Source: an uncultured Acidiferrobacteraceae bacterium
GTDB lineage: Bacteria > Pseudomonadota > Gammaproteobacteria > Acidiferrobacterales > SZUA-150
Direction: 5' to 3'
Length of the DNA: 64,000 nucleotides
Assembly: GCA_913009895.1 (NCBI GenBank)
Contig: CAJVXY010000004.1
Span: 62,001-126,000 of the forward strand
Shown here: positions 50,115 through 60,509 of the stretch, piece by piece
Position numbering within the stretch: position 1 is the first letter of the stretch
Layout: every line of letters starts with the position of its first letter
Notes under the pieces: model-generated
What the model was told of the DNA's origin: nothing
Database searches by the model: none
The model's input: the letters and a program-made list of their open reading frames with translations, nothing else
Position numbers and translations under genes: made by a program

Positions 50115-50387
50115 ATGAATAGCACCATGACTTCAAACGACCGTATCATGTCACCCGGACATACAAGACCAAAAACAGTTAGTATTTCACCAGAACTGGT
50201 CGCCAGGGCCACAAAAATAACAGAAGTTGTGGGTTACACGTTTGGTCCGGCACTGATTGCTTTTAACATATTTAATTTCAATATTGCAAAACTGGGCTTT
50301 TATTACATGGATGCCGCCAGGTTCGGCATGGCAACTGGCGTTTTATTGTTAGCCTCAGCCATCTACATTAGCAAGCAGAAAAAATAA
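50115..50387 (+). CDS. Small hypothetical membrane protein
   Basis: 90-aa ORF with two hydrophobic segments; GAGGAG upstream of ATG. Confidence 0.55.
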   Translation: MNSTMTSNDRIMSPGHTRPKTVSISPELVARATKITEVVGYTFGPALIAFNIFNFNIAKLGFYYMDAARFGMATGVLLLASAIYISKQKK

Positions 50388-50514
50388 TAGTACGTTTTTA
50401 TAACTGGCGGGGCTACACACCGGTAGTCTCGCCTGCGCCAGTACACCGAAACAGGCGTGGTTCATTCCCCATCAGCCCACAATGGCTCTGGCTTAAGCCT
50501 GATAAGTCTTTTTT

Positions 50515-50596
50515 GTAGGTTGGACTGAGGCACGAAGTCCAACAGTGGCGCTTTATTTGGCACTTGCGTTGGACTTCGTGCCTCAGTCCAACCTAC
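50515..50596. repeat. Perfect 29-bp inverted repeat with 24-nt loop (REP/MITE-like hairpin)
   Basis: GTAGGTTGGACTGAGGCACGAAGTCCAAC (50515-50543) and its exact reverse complement (50568-50596). Confidence 0.85.
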
Positions 50597-50671
50597 GGAA
50601 AACCATGTTTAAACCAGATGTTGGACTTAAGTCAGTGCCATTATGATCAGGTCTGAATTAAAATTAACGGT

Positions 50672-51310
50672 TTAAAATCTAATATTAATGCCGCCAACGA
50701 AACCATCATCAATGGTTACATCCTTGGTGCCGTCTACTTTAGTACCATCTTTCAGGTCCGCCTGTAACACCCGGTAACCGATATAGGCACTGGCCTGGTC
50801 AAAGAATCGAAAATCAGCCCGTGCCCGTGCTTCCCAAAAATTCTGGCCATCAAGCCCGGTTACTATTGCTGGAGAATAGTAACCACCTACATGGAAGCCA
50901 AATAACCCGTTATTTGGATAAAATCCGATCATACCACCCAAACCCAGTGCTAATATTTCGAAATCTTCCGTATCAATCGTATAGGCATTTACGCCCAGTG
51001 ATCCTGACATTAACGTTTCACCAAGAAAATTATCGCCGGAAACCTGCAGGCCACCGCTTACTGCCCAGTAACGACCGTTTTTGCTGTCATTGCCGTACAG
51101 GCCTGAAATTGGAATTTCGGCATCCCCAACAGCAAATTCGTAGGTGATGCGGCCGCTGTCATTATTGAGGTTAATATCCAGCGAATCTGCTAAAACTTGA
51201 GCTACCGGGAAATACAATAGGGAAATAAACAAAATTTTATTAGTAATTGAAATAACAGGCCTCCATTTATTATAACTTCTTGTATCATATTTACATCTGC
51301 ACCGTTCCAA
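50672..51310 (-). CDS. YfaZ-like outer membrane protein
   Basis: DSLDINLNNDSGRITYEFAVGD...NFWEARARADFRFFDQASAYIGYRVLQADLKDGTK...GGINIRF C-terminal Phe. Confidence 0.75.
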   Translation of the reverse strand: MERCRCKYDTRSYNKWRPVISITNKILFISLLYFPVAQVLADSLDINLNNDSGRITYEFAVGDAEIPISGLYGNDSKNGRYWAVSGGLQVSGDNFLGETLMSGSLGVNAYTIDTEDFEILALGLGGMIGFYPNNGLFGFHVGGYYSPAIVTGLDGQNFWEARARADFRFFDQASAYIGYRVLQADLKDGTKVDGTKDVTIDDGFVGGINIRF

Positions 51311-51378
51311 ATCAAGCCTAATGGCGCTAGGATGATGATTGTCATTTTGCTTAATTATTTATTTCAGGGAGAGCGTCT

Positions 51379-51957
51379 ATGAAAGCTGTTAAAATTTTGG
51401 CTGTCTTGTGGCTACTGTCTGTCACCAGTACGGTTTTTGCACTTGAAATTGAAAATGTTAAGTTACCAGATACGATCTCTGCAAACACCCCTGGTAAGAC
51501 GCTTTTGCTCAATGGCGCGGGTATTCGTACCAAGTTCATTTTTGATATTTATGTCGGCGCCCTTTACCTGGAATCTAAAAATTCAAGTGCGAAAGAAATA
51601 ATAAATAGTAAAGATGAAAAACAAATTTTCTTGCATTTTCTTTATAAAGAAGTAACTAAAGAAAAACTGACTGCTGGCTGGACCGATGGATTTGAAGATA
51701 ATAATTCCAGTGCTCAAATGGCTAAACTCAAGGACAGGTTGGACAAGTTTAATGCCATGTTTATCACAGTAAAAAAAGGCAATACAATGAGGTTTGATTT
51801 TTTACCTGATGGAACATTAAAATTATTAATTAACAATGAAGCCAGGGGAGAAATCAGTGGTAATGATTTTCAACAGGCCTTGCTAAAGGTCTGGCTGGGT
51901 CAGGAGCCAGCTACTGAAGATTTAAAATCAGCGATGTTAGGTAAAGCTGACGAATAG
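51379..51957 (+). CDS. Chalcone isomerase family periplasmic protein
   Basis: Signal peptide; LLLNGAGIRTKFIFDIYVGALYLESK...IFLHFLYKEVTKEKLTAGWTDGFEDN. Confidence 0.88.
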   Translation: MKAVKILAVLWLLSVTSTVFALEIENVKLPDTISANTPGKTLLLNGAGIRTKFIFDIYVGALYLESKNSSAKEIINSKDEKQIFLHFLYKEVTKEKLTAGWTDGFEDNNSSAQMAKLKDRLDKFNAMFITVKKGNTMRFDFLPDGTLKLLINNEARGEISGNDFQQALLKVWLGQEPATEDLKSAMLGKADE

Positions 51958-51968
51958 ACCATGTTACA

Positions 51969-53381
51969 TCAGGCGCTATCCTTTCTGGAACTATGGCGCG
52001 TAAATTTTGCGCCCGTTATCTTTGACCAGATACGGGCGACCATAAACCAGTGAAGATAATAAGCCTCAACACATATGCGAAAAAAGTTCTTTGGGTTGAA
52101 TAAAAAAATTTCTTCCGCTGCGCAGAGTTCACAATCCAGACCCAGCTCACTGGCAAAAGTCTGACAACGGGCCAGATGATAACGGTTTGAAATAATAACA
52201 GGTCTGCCGGACCCATTACTTTCAATAAGGTCGCGGGCACAAACAAGATTTTCAAAAGTATGCCTGGAGCCTTCTTCGCGGTGTATATTTTTAGCAGACA
52301 TGCCCTGCCTGACCAGGTAGTCCGCCCCGCACTGGGCTTCTGTTAACCTGCTCCTGCCTGTAAACCCGCCCAGTATAATATATTTAATGGAACTATATTT
52401 ATGGTATAAATTTAATGCCCGGTCTAGCCGCAAAACAAAATCATTAACGGGTTTATTCTCCCGGAGGCGCATGCCCAACACGATAACGGCTTTTGGTTCC
52501 CGAGAATCAGTAGGTGACGTTTTTGCCAGTTGGTAAATATTAAGCCAATGCCAGATATAGGAAAGGCCCAGGGTGACCAGGATCACCAGGTTTGAAAGTA
52601 ACAAACTCAACACGCCGTGGAATCCCAACTCATCAAATCTTGCCCGTCTCAGGGCTGGTCGAATCACGCCTGTATAAAGACCTTTTAAATACAAGAAACG
52701 ACTATTAATTTTCCAGGCCACCATAAACGATATTCGAACAATATCCAGGACTGAGCGAAAATGACTGGCCCTGGCATTCTCCTGGTAGAGCGCGGGAATG
52801 GCGATAAAAATTCCGGTATAACCCATCCTGGCTCCTTCGATCAGGACTTCACTTTCAAAAACAAAGCTCCGTGATTTGCCATATGGAATTTTTAATTTTT
52901 TGACAAGACTGGCTGGGTAAAGCCTGAAACCAGACTGGCTATCTTCAATTTCATAACCTGCGGCCCAGGATATCCAGAAATTAGCGACACTATTTGCATA
53001 GTATCTCTTTTTTGGAAAAGCCGATTTTTCGCTCATGCGCGAACCAATAATAATTTTTTCAGGATTATTTTTCGCAGCAGCTATAATTCGACTAGCATCT
53101 TCCGGGGCATGCTGACCATCAGCATCCAGCGTTATGATATATTCGGCGCCATTCTCTAACGCGGCCTGCATACCACGCCAGATACTGGCGGCTTTACCCT
53201 GGTTGGTTTGATTGGCTAATAAATGGGCACCGGTCTGCTGAATTAATGCCAGTGTTTCATCAGTTGAACCATCATCAATGACATAAACATTATTGGTTAT
53301 TGCCAAAGATCTTGAAACAATATCATTAATGGTTGCGGCTTCATTGTAGGCCGGAATTACAATTGCAATTTTATTTGGCAC
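51969..53381 (-). CDS. Fusion of GT2 glycosyltransferase and DUF218 (YdcF/ElyC-like) domain
   Basis: N-terminal IAIVIPAYNEAATI...VYVIDDGSTDET...ITLDADGQHAPED; C-terminal KAVIVLGMRLRENKPVNDFVLRLDRALNLY...IILGGFTGRSRLTEAQCGADYLV...PVIISNRYHLARC. Confidence 0.9.
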   Translation of the reverse strand: MPNKIAIVIPAYNEAATINDIVSRSLAITNNVYVIDDGSTDETLALIQQTGAHLLANQTNQGKAASIWRGMQAALENGAEYIITLDADGQHAPEDASRIIAAAKNNPEKIIIGSRMSEKSAFPKKRYYANSVANFWISWAAGYEIEDSQSGFRLYPASLVKKLKIPYGKSRSFVFESEVLIEGARMGYTGIFIAIPALYQENARASHFRSVLDIVRISFMVAWKINSRFLYLKGLYTGVIRPALRRARFDELGFHGVLSLLLSNLVILVTLGLSYIWHWLNIYQLAKTSPTDSREPKAVIVLGMRLRENKPVNDFVLRLDRALNLYHKYSSIKYIILGGFTGRSRLTEAQCGADYLVRQGMSAKNIHREEGSRHTFENLVCARDLIESNGSGRPVIISNRYHLARCQTFASELGLDCELCAAEEIFLFNPKNFFRICVEAYYLHWFMVARIWSKITGAKFTRHSSRKDSA

Positions 53382-53463
53382 GTAAATACTCGCCGGTTTC
53401 AGTTTATGTAATTAAAAAAGGAAATGGCGCTGGTTACACCACTTTATTACTTTACTGTTTTAT

Positions 53464-54981
53464 TTATTGGGGTGGTGGTAATGATACCAGGGTTTGACCG
53501 GTACCCCGTAATTTTGCCATGCTTAAAGCTTCATCAGCTCTTTGCAATAACACCTCAGGTTTTTCGCCCTGTGAGTATAACGTTAATACACTTGAAAAAC
53601 CTGGCAAGGGGATTGAATTCCCATCATGATTAATGACTGTGTCCGCGGCAACTTTTCTGGCTTTTTCAAGTGCTCGGTAGGCGCCATCTTTTGGTGTGTT
53701 AGGAAATACAATTGCAAATTCATCACCGCCATAACGGGCCACAAAATCGTAGGCACGAAAGTTGGCCAATACTTCCCGCACATAACAGGAAAGCACCTCA
53801 TCACCTGCTGCGCGCCCATATTGTTGATTGATTCTGTCAAGATTATCAATATCCAGTATCGACAGGGCCAGTGAAAAACCGTACCGACGGGCACGGCCCA
53901 CTTCAGATTCAAGCTGCCTGATTAACATTTCACGTTTGGGCAATCCTGTTAATTCGTCGGTCACACCATTTTTAGCCAATTTCTCAACCCGAACCTTGAG
54001 TTGTTTTCTATCCTGTTTAACTTCCTGAATAAATTGATTGGCTTGTACAAGATCGTTGCCCAACACTTCCTGCCCCTGCACCAAATCTTGTAGTCCGCGC
54101 ATGAGTAATTGTTTCAAATCCATTAAGTCATCGGCATTCTCCGCCAACTCCAGCGCCTTCAGGTTTGATTTGAGTAACCCGTTAAATTCTTTATTTCTTT
54201 CAACGGTATTGTTGAGGTTTGATTCCAGCTCGTCACTTATATTTTCGATATTCGTACCAGCGGTCTGTCCTGGATCAGGCGTAACCATACCAGCAACAAT
54301 TTTTGACGCTGGCTCGCCAATAATACTGGACTTAATATCTTCGAGTTCTCCAGGTATCTGGAGTGCATCCATACCTGCTTGCGCTGGTTCAAGCACTTCT
54401 GGATCAGTATTGTCTGCCTCAAAAACTTCCGGTGTTTGTGTGTCTGCCAGTTTATCTATTGACTCGTCTGTTAAATCAAACGACTGAGAATCTATCTCGG
54501 GTGCGGATTCTGTTTCATTGTCTTCTGGCTCACTTTGTTGCGGGGGAAGACTAAATTTTGTTGGCTTCAACTCAGTTTCAAATCTTTTACTTGTGGTAGT
54601 TTCTTGCCTGGGTTTTTTTTGCGCTTGAGTTGGTGCTGGCTCTGGCTCTGGTTTTGGTGTCGGTTTCGGTGAACTAACAGGCCGCCGAGTCCGATCTTTA
54701 ATTTTCCCCAGGTCGACATAGGGCGCCAGGCGTTGCTGGATGATACGGGCCTTTACCCGGGTCATAGGATTTGCGGTGCTATCACCGGCAAACCGACCTA
54801 ACAATGTGTACAGAAAACGCATATAGGCATCTTCCATTCGTCCACCCGGCGTATCATATCGTGCCAGGCCACGCTCAATCATCCTGAATAACATCACCCC
54901 ATCATTGGTGCGCTTGAGCCCTTCAAGACTCGTACGTAACTCTTCCAAAATTGATGGTGTTCCCGTAGGTAAATCTGACAT
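53464..54981 (-). CDS. GGDEF domain diguanylate cyclase (canonical motif)
   Basis: DELTGLPKREMLIRQL...FVARYGGDEFAIVFPNT. Confidence 0.93.
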   Translation of the reverse strand: MSDLPTGTPSILEELRTSLEGLKRTNDGVMLFRMIERGLARYDTPGGRMEDAYMRFLYTLLGRFAGDSTANPMTRVKARIIQQRLAPYVDLGKIKDRTRRPVSSPKPTPKPEPEPAPTQAQKKPRQETTTSKRFETELKPTKFSLPPQQSEPEDNETESAPEIDSQSFDLTDESIDKLADTQTPEVFEADNTDPEVLEPAQAGMDALQIPGELEDIKSSIIGEPASKIVAGMVTPDPGQTAGTNIENISDELESNLNNTVERNKEFNGLLKSNLKALELAENADDLMDLKQLLMRGLQDLVQGQEVLGNDLVQANQFIQEVKQDRKQLKVRVEKLAKNGVTDELTGLPKREMLIRQLESEVGRARRYGFSLALSILDIDNLDRINQQYGRAAGDEVLSCYVREVLANFRAYDFVARYGGDEFAIVFPNTPKDGAYRALEKARKVAADTVINHDGNSIPLPGFSSVLTLYSQGEKPEVLLQRADEALSMAKLRGTGQTLVSLPPPQ

Positions 54982-55140
54982 ATTAGCGAGGACCGGTTAA
55001 GAGGTAGCCAACTCAAGTTATGTGTTAAAAATAGCTCGTAACTATTGGTAAAACAAGGGTTAATATGGATAATTGCCGAATTATACGCCGAAGTGGGCAG
55101 GACAGCTATCAGAAACAGGGCTTGCCAGCCCATAACGGTA

Positions 55141-56388
55141 TCAGGTCGAGCTTGCTGATACGATACTGAGGGCGCCCTGATCCTGGGCTGATTTCAGGGC
55201 TGTTTCGGTTCGGGCCAGAAAACTATCGGCGGCCTCATCTTCCTGGTGCCGGGCGACGCCGCAAGTAAAGGTGGGCAAGGTTTCTGTCCTGGCCACATGT
55301 TCAAATTTTACCAGACCGGAACGATGCTGCGCTTCGGTCATGGCCCTTTGGGCGCCATCAATGGCTGTATTGGGCAATAATAAGGCAAATTCATTAATAC
55401 CAATTCGGGCGATCATGTCATAACCCCGGAATCCTGATAACACATCGTCTACATAAATTCTGATAATTTCATCGGCAAGATCCACAGATTGTTTAATTGT
55501 TTTTTCCTGGCCATCAATTGTTATCAATGCCAGGCTCAATGGCGTTTTATATCTTACAGACCTTGCAATCTCCGATTGTAATTGTCGAATCAACGCCACA
55601 CGATTTGGCAGACCGGTAAATTCATCGGTCTGGGTCAACTTGCGCACATTAATTATTTCTGCGTGCAAGCTCATGTTCCCGGCACGCATTGTTTTCAGGT
55701 TTTTTCTGGCATATTCAAGATCGTCCTTCAGGGCACCCTGCCAGGCAATCATTTCATCGACCCCTTCCAGGAGAACATGTTGCATCTCACCACTACTATC
55801 TTCTTCAGGTATTTCCAATGCTACACGGATTGTTTTCAGATTTGATAAAAAATCAGTATTCCGCAAGAGAATCTGGTGCAGACTTTTATCAATGGTATTT
55901 TGTAACGATTCAAGCTCGCGACGCTGGCGAGTAAGATTTGCCCGTGGTACTTTTTCTTCTTCGGAAATAACAGAATTATCCAGATCTTCAAGCTGGGCGG
56001 ATTCAAGTGCAGCGATATCTTCTCGCTGAATGGTTTTAACGTTATCAGCAGCTTGTTGCAGTGCCAGTACCAATACCGCTTCCAGGTCTTTTTCATCTGC
56101 AATGCCGGTATCGGCATCGGCCAGGTAGGGGATCACCCGGCGTTGCACGAGCCGGGCAATCATTCGTGTTGCCGGGTCACTGTCTACATTTTTGATGTAG
56201 GCATTAAGGCGGCCATCGAGAAAACTAACAAAGGCGTGATCAACCATATCGGTAAATTTCCCGGATATTTTATACCCGGCTTCGATATGATCATAAATCT
56301 CTCCGCCCTCTTCTGTTTGCAAGAGATTTCGCAAGACCACAAGGATTTTTTCCAGTGTGTCCCGCCCACGATTTGCACCTACATCCAT
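55141..56388 (-). CDS. GGDEF-fold protein with degenerate signature
   Basis: DEFTGLPNRVALIRQLQSEIARS...MIARIGINEFALLLPNT (GINEF in place of GGDEF). Confidence 0.9.
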   Translation of the reverse strand: MDVGANRGRDTLEKILVVLRNLLQTEEGGEIYDHIEAGYKISGKFTDMVDHAFVSFLDGRLNAYIKNVDSDPATRMIARLVQRRVIPYLADADTGIADEKDLEAVLVLALQQAADNVKTIQREDIAALESAQLEDLDNSVISEEEKVPRANLTRQRRELESLQNTIDKSLHQILLRNTDFLSNLKTIRVALEIPEEDSSGEMQHVLLEGVDEMIAWQGALKDDLEYARKNLKTMRAGNMSLHAEIINVRKLTQTDEFTGLPNRVALIRQLQSEIARSVRYKTPLSLALITIDGQEKTIKQSVDLADEIIRIYVDDVLSGFRGYDMIARIGINEFALLLPNTAIDGAQRAMTEAQHRSGLVKFEHVARTETLPTFTCGVARHQEDEAADSFLARTETALKSAQDQGALSIVSASST

Positions 56389-56489
56389 AGATATCCCACA
56401 ATTATTATAAAAGATACGTTACCGATGTTTACATTAAATAACAACTACCTATGGGCTATTAACAGGTCCTGCCAGCCAGAATGTTAATA

Positions 56490-57806
56490 CTAGAAAGCTT
56501 CATTGGTACTGGCAATGACACGGGTCTCGCCTGTCTCCGGCACATAGGCCACATCCAGGCGCAAATCAGTTCTTACAAGCTGTCTCACCTTCCAGCGAAG
56601 CCCGGTACCAATTGCAAATTTTAAGTCCGTCAAATCAACTTCACTGAGCTTGGGATAGGTATTGCCAATATCTGTAAAAAGCAAAAACCGGATTGGCTTA
56701 TAACCCCAGACCGGCATTAGATATTCCAGGTTCAGTAAAATCATCGCATTTCCTGTAAAATCACTGCGACTATAGCCACGTAACGAATCGGCACCACCAA
56801 TACTCAGCGCGTTCCCTCTGAAATTCGAAAAACCAAACCTGAGCTGAGAGTTAAGATTATAATTGGGGATGCCAAACAGGTGATAATAATCCCGATAAAA
56901 TATTCTATGTGTTGTGTGGCCTTGTTCGGATCCCAATCCTCTCAAGCCTATAGAAATATCATAACCATACTGACGTCCGGTACGACTCCATTCCAGGTTT
57001 TTCACAGCTTCATAAGAAACACCCATATCTAATGTAACAATGCGGGTATTAACAAAAAAATCTTCGGGTCCTGATTTGGTCTTATACTTAACAACACCTC
57101 GGGACATGCCTGCGCCATATCGAAGTCCCCTACTTGGCCCAACTCGATTCTGCCATCTAGAAAGGTTGACACGTTCTAACATAGTAACCCGCTCAGCTTC
57201 TACCACTTCCCCAGCATCAGTAACTTCCTCTACGTTGGTTGTTTTTCGCTTGGTATCAACATCAAAAGTAAAGGGCGTACCAAACATGCGAGGGTAGTTG
57301 TAATCGATTTCGGTTGTATCGCGATCATTAGTATCAGTATTTGACGAACGGACTCGATTCCATGCTACCTTTAACCTCTGGTTAAGCCCCAAAATGTTAT
57401 CCCAGCGAACCTCACCTCCTGCCTTTATGTCGCCATCGGAATTTCTTCTCACTCGCGGAATAGGCAAAATATAGAATTTTTCTTTTACTGTGATCAGCAG
57501 GATATTTTTATAATCCTCTTCAATCATTTCTGCCTTGACAGTTTCAAAAAGCTTTAGATTCATAATGTATTGCCTGGACTTTTCAATGAGCCTTGCATTA
57601 ATCGGATCACCAATAGCAATGATCATTTCCTGCAACATAACCTGTGGTTTAGTAGTTTCATTACCAGCGAATCGAATTTCGTCAATCACGGGAATCACCG
57701 CATCTTTCGGCTCAATGAATAATTCTTCAGCCTGGGCAGCCGACAGCCAGCCACTAATGCTAAAAGTGAACAACAAAATAACGGAGGATTTCTGAATTGT
57801 TCCCAT
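56490..57806 (-). CDS. BamA/TamA-like POTRA and beta-barrel surface protein
   Basis: VIDEIRFAGNETTKPQVMLQEMIIAIGDPINARLIEKSRQYIMNLKLFETV POTRA-like; C-terminal barrel strands with GGADSLRGYSRSDF. Confidence 0.88.
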   Translation of the reverse strand: MGTIQKSSVILLFTFSISGWLSAAQAEELFIEPKDAVIPVIDEIRFAGNETTKPQVMLQEMIIAIGDPINARLIEKSRQYIMNLKLFETVKAEMIEEDYKNILLITVKEKFYILPIPRVRRNSDGDIKAGGEVRWDNILGLNQRLKVAWNRVRSSNTDTNDRDTTEIDYNYPRMFGTPFTFDVDTKRKTTNVEEVTDAGEVVEAERVTMLERVNLSRWQNRVGPSRGLRYGAGMSRGVVKYKTKSGPEDFFVNTRIVTLDMGVSYEAVKNLEWSRTGRQYGYDISIGLRGLGSEQGHTTHRIFYRDYYHLFGIPNYNLNSQLRFGFSNFRGNALSIGGADSLRGYSRSDFTGNAMILLNLEYLMPVWGYKPIRFLLFTDIGNTYPKLSEVDLTDLKFAIGTGLRWKVRQLVRTDLRLDVAYVPETGETRVIASTNEAF

Positions 57807-57882
57807 AGGTAATCACCAAGCTACAACAGACTGGCACATGCAACAAGATAATAAATAAACAGAATTATTTTTTTATATAAAA

Positions 57883-57903
57883 AACTCGGGAAATACCCAA
57901 GTT
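57883..57903 (-). terminator. Rho-independent terminator after hemE
   Basis: Minus strand AACTTGGG-TATTT-CCCGAGTT followed by TTTTTATATAAAAAAATAA. Confidence 0.65.
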
Positions 57904-57974
57904 AGATGATTTATACCACTTAAACATCAAACTTTTTTTGACTTAAGATCGTATCCCAAGACCGGATATTAACA

Positions 57975-59042
57975 TCAGCGCTTATGATAAGGCTTGCTAA
58001 GTTCGTGGACGGCATCCACGAGCATGGTGACATGGTCGGGATTAATTTTCTGGTGAATGCCATGTCCCAGGTTGAAAACCATGCCACTACCGGGACCATA
58101 GCTTTCAAGAATTGTGGCGACCTCTGCGCGTATTCTTGGTTCGGCGGCATACAGCACTGCGGGGTCCATGTTGCCTTGCAGGGCAACTTTATCGCCAACC
58201 CGCTTGCGTGCATCACCAATTTCCAGTGTCCAGTCGAGGCCAATTGCATCACAACCTGTTTTTGCAATTGACTCCAGCCATTGGCCACCGTTTTTTGTAA
58301 AAAGTGTAACTGGTACCCGCCTGCCTTCATGTTCACGAGTCAAATTGCTGACTATTTTTTCCATATATCGAAGTGAAAATTCACGGTAATCACGAGGTGT
58401 CAGCACACCGCCCCAGGTGTCAAATATCATCACTGCCTGGGCGCCAGCCTGAATTTGCGCATTCAGGTATAAGCTTACTGAATCTGCCAGCTTGTCCAAC
58501 AGCTGATGCAGGGTCGCTGGCTGATCAAACATCATGGATTTCACGTAGGCGAATTCCTTGCTCCCACAACCTTCTACCATATAGGTTGCGAGCGTCCAGG
58601 GGCTACCTGAAAAACCTATTAATGGCACGCGCCCGGATAGTTCTTTCCTGATTACACGTACCGCATCAGTGACATATCTGAGCTCTTGCTCGGGATCCGG
58701 GATGCCAATCGCCTGCACCTCAGCCGCTGAACGTACAGGGCGCTCGAATCTTGGTCCTTCGCCTTCAGAAAAATACAATCCTAAGCCCATGGCATCAGGA
58801 ATAGTTAAAATATCAGAAAATAAAATCGCCGCATCCAGCTCGAACCTGTCCAGGGGTTGCATGGTAACTTCACAGGCAAGCTCAGGCGTTTTGCACAGGG
58901 TCAAAAAATCACCGGCTTTTTTTCGTGTCGCCTTGTATTCCGGTAAATACCTGCCCGCCTGGCGCATAATCCAGACAGGCGTCATATCCACTGGCTGACC
59001 GAGCAGCGCCCTGAGCAAGCGATCATTTTTTAGTTCATTCAT
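57975..59042 (-). CDS. hemE: Uroporphyrinogen decarboxylase
   Basis: [52 protein letters not shown]. Confidence 0.97.
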   Translation of the reverse strand: MNELKNDRLLRALLGQPVDMTPVWIMRQAGRYLPEYKATRKKAGDFLTLCKTPELACEVTMQPLDRFELDAAILFSDILTIPDAMGLGLYFSEGEGPRFERPVRSAAEVQAIGIPDPEQELRYVTDAVRVIRKELSGRVPLIGFSGSPWTLATYMVEGCGSKEFAYVKSMMFDQPATLHQLLDKLADSVSLYLNAQIQAGAQAVMIFDTWGGVLTPRDYREFSLRYMEKIVSNLTREHEGRRVPVTLFTKNGGQWLESIAKTGCDAIGLDWTLEIGDARKRVGDKVALQGNMDPAVLYAAEPRIRAEVATILESYGPGSGMVFNLGHGIHQKINPDHVTMLVDAVHELSKPYHKR

Positions 59043-59082
59043 TTTTTAGATTTTATAGGTAAATACGGAGAATGGTATTATT

Positions 59083-60492
<1,410 letters not shown>

Positions 60493-60509
60493 TTAATACC
60501 TGTTCCACA

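Noticed and set aside
54038-54487. 149-aa Ser-rich plus-strand ORF
   Set aside because: Antisense to the GGDEF protein linker; low-complexity artefact.
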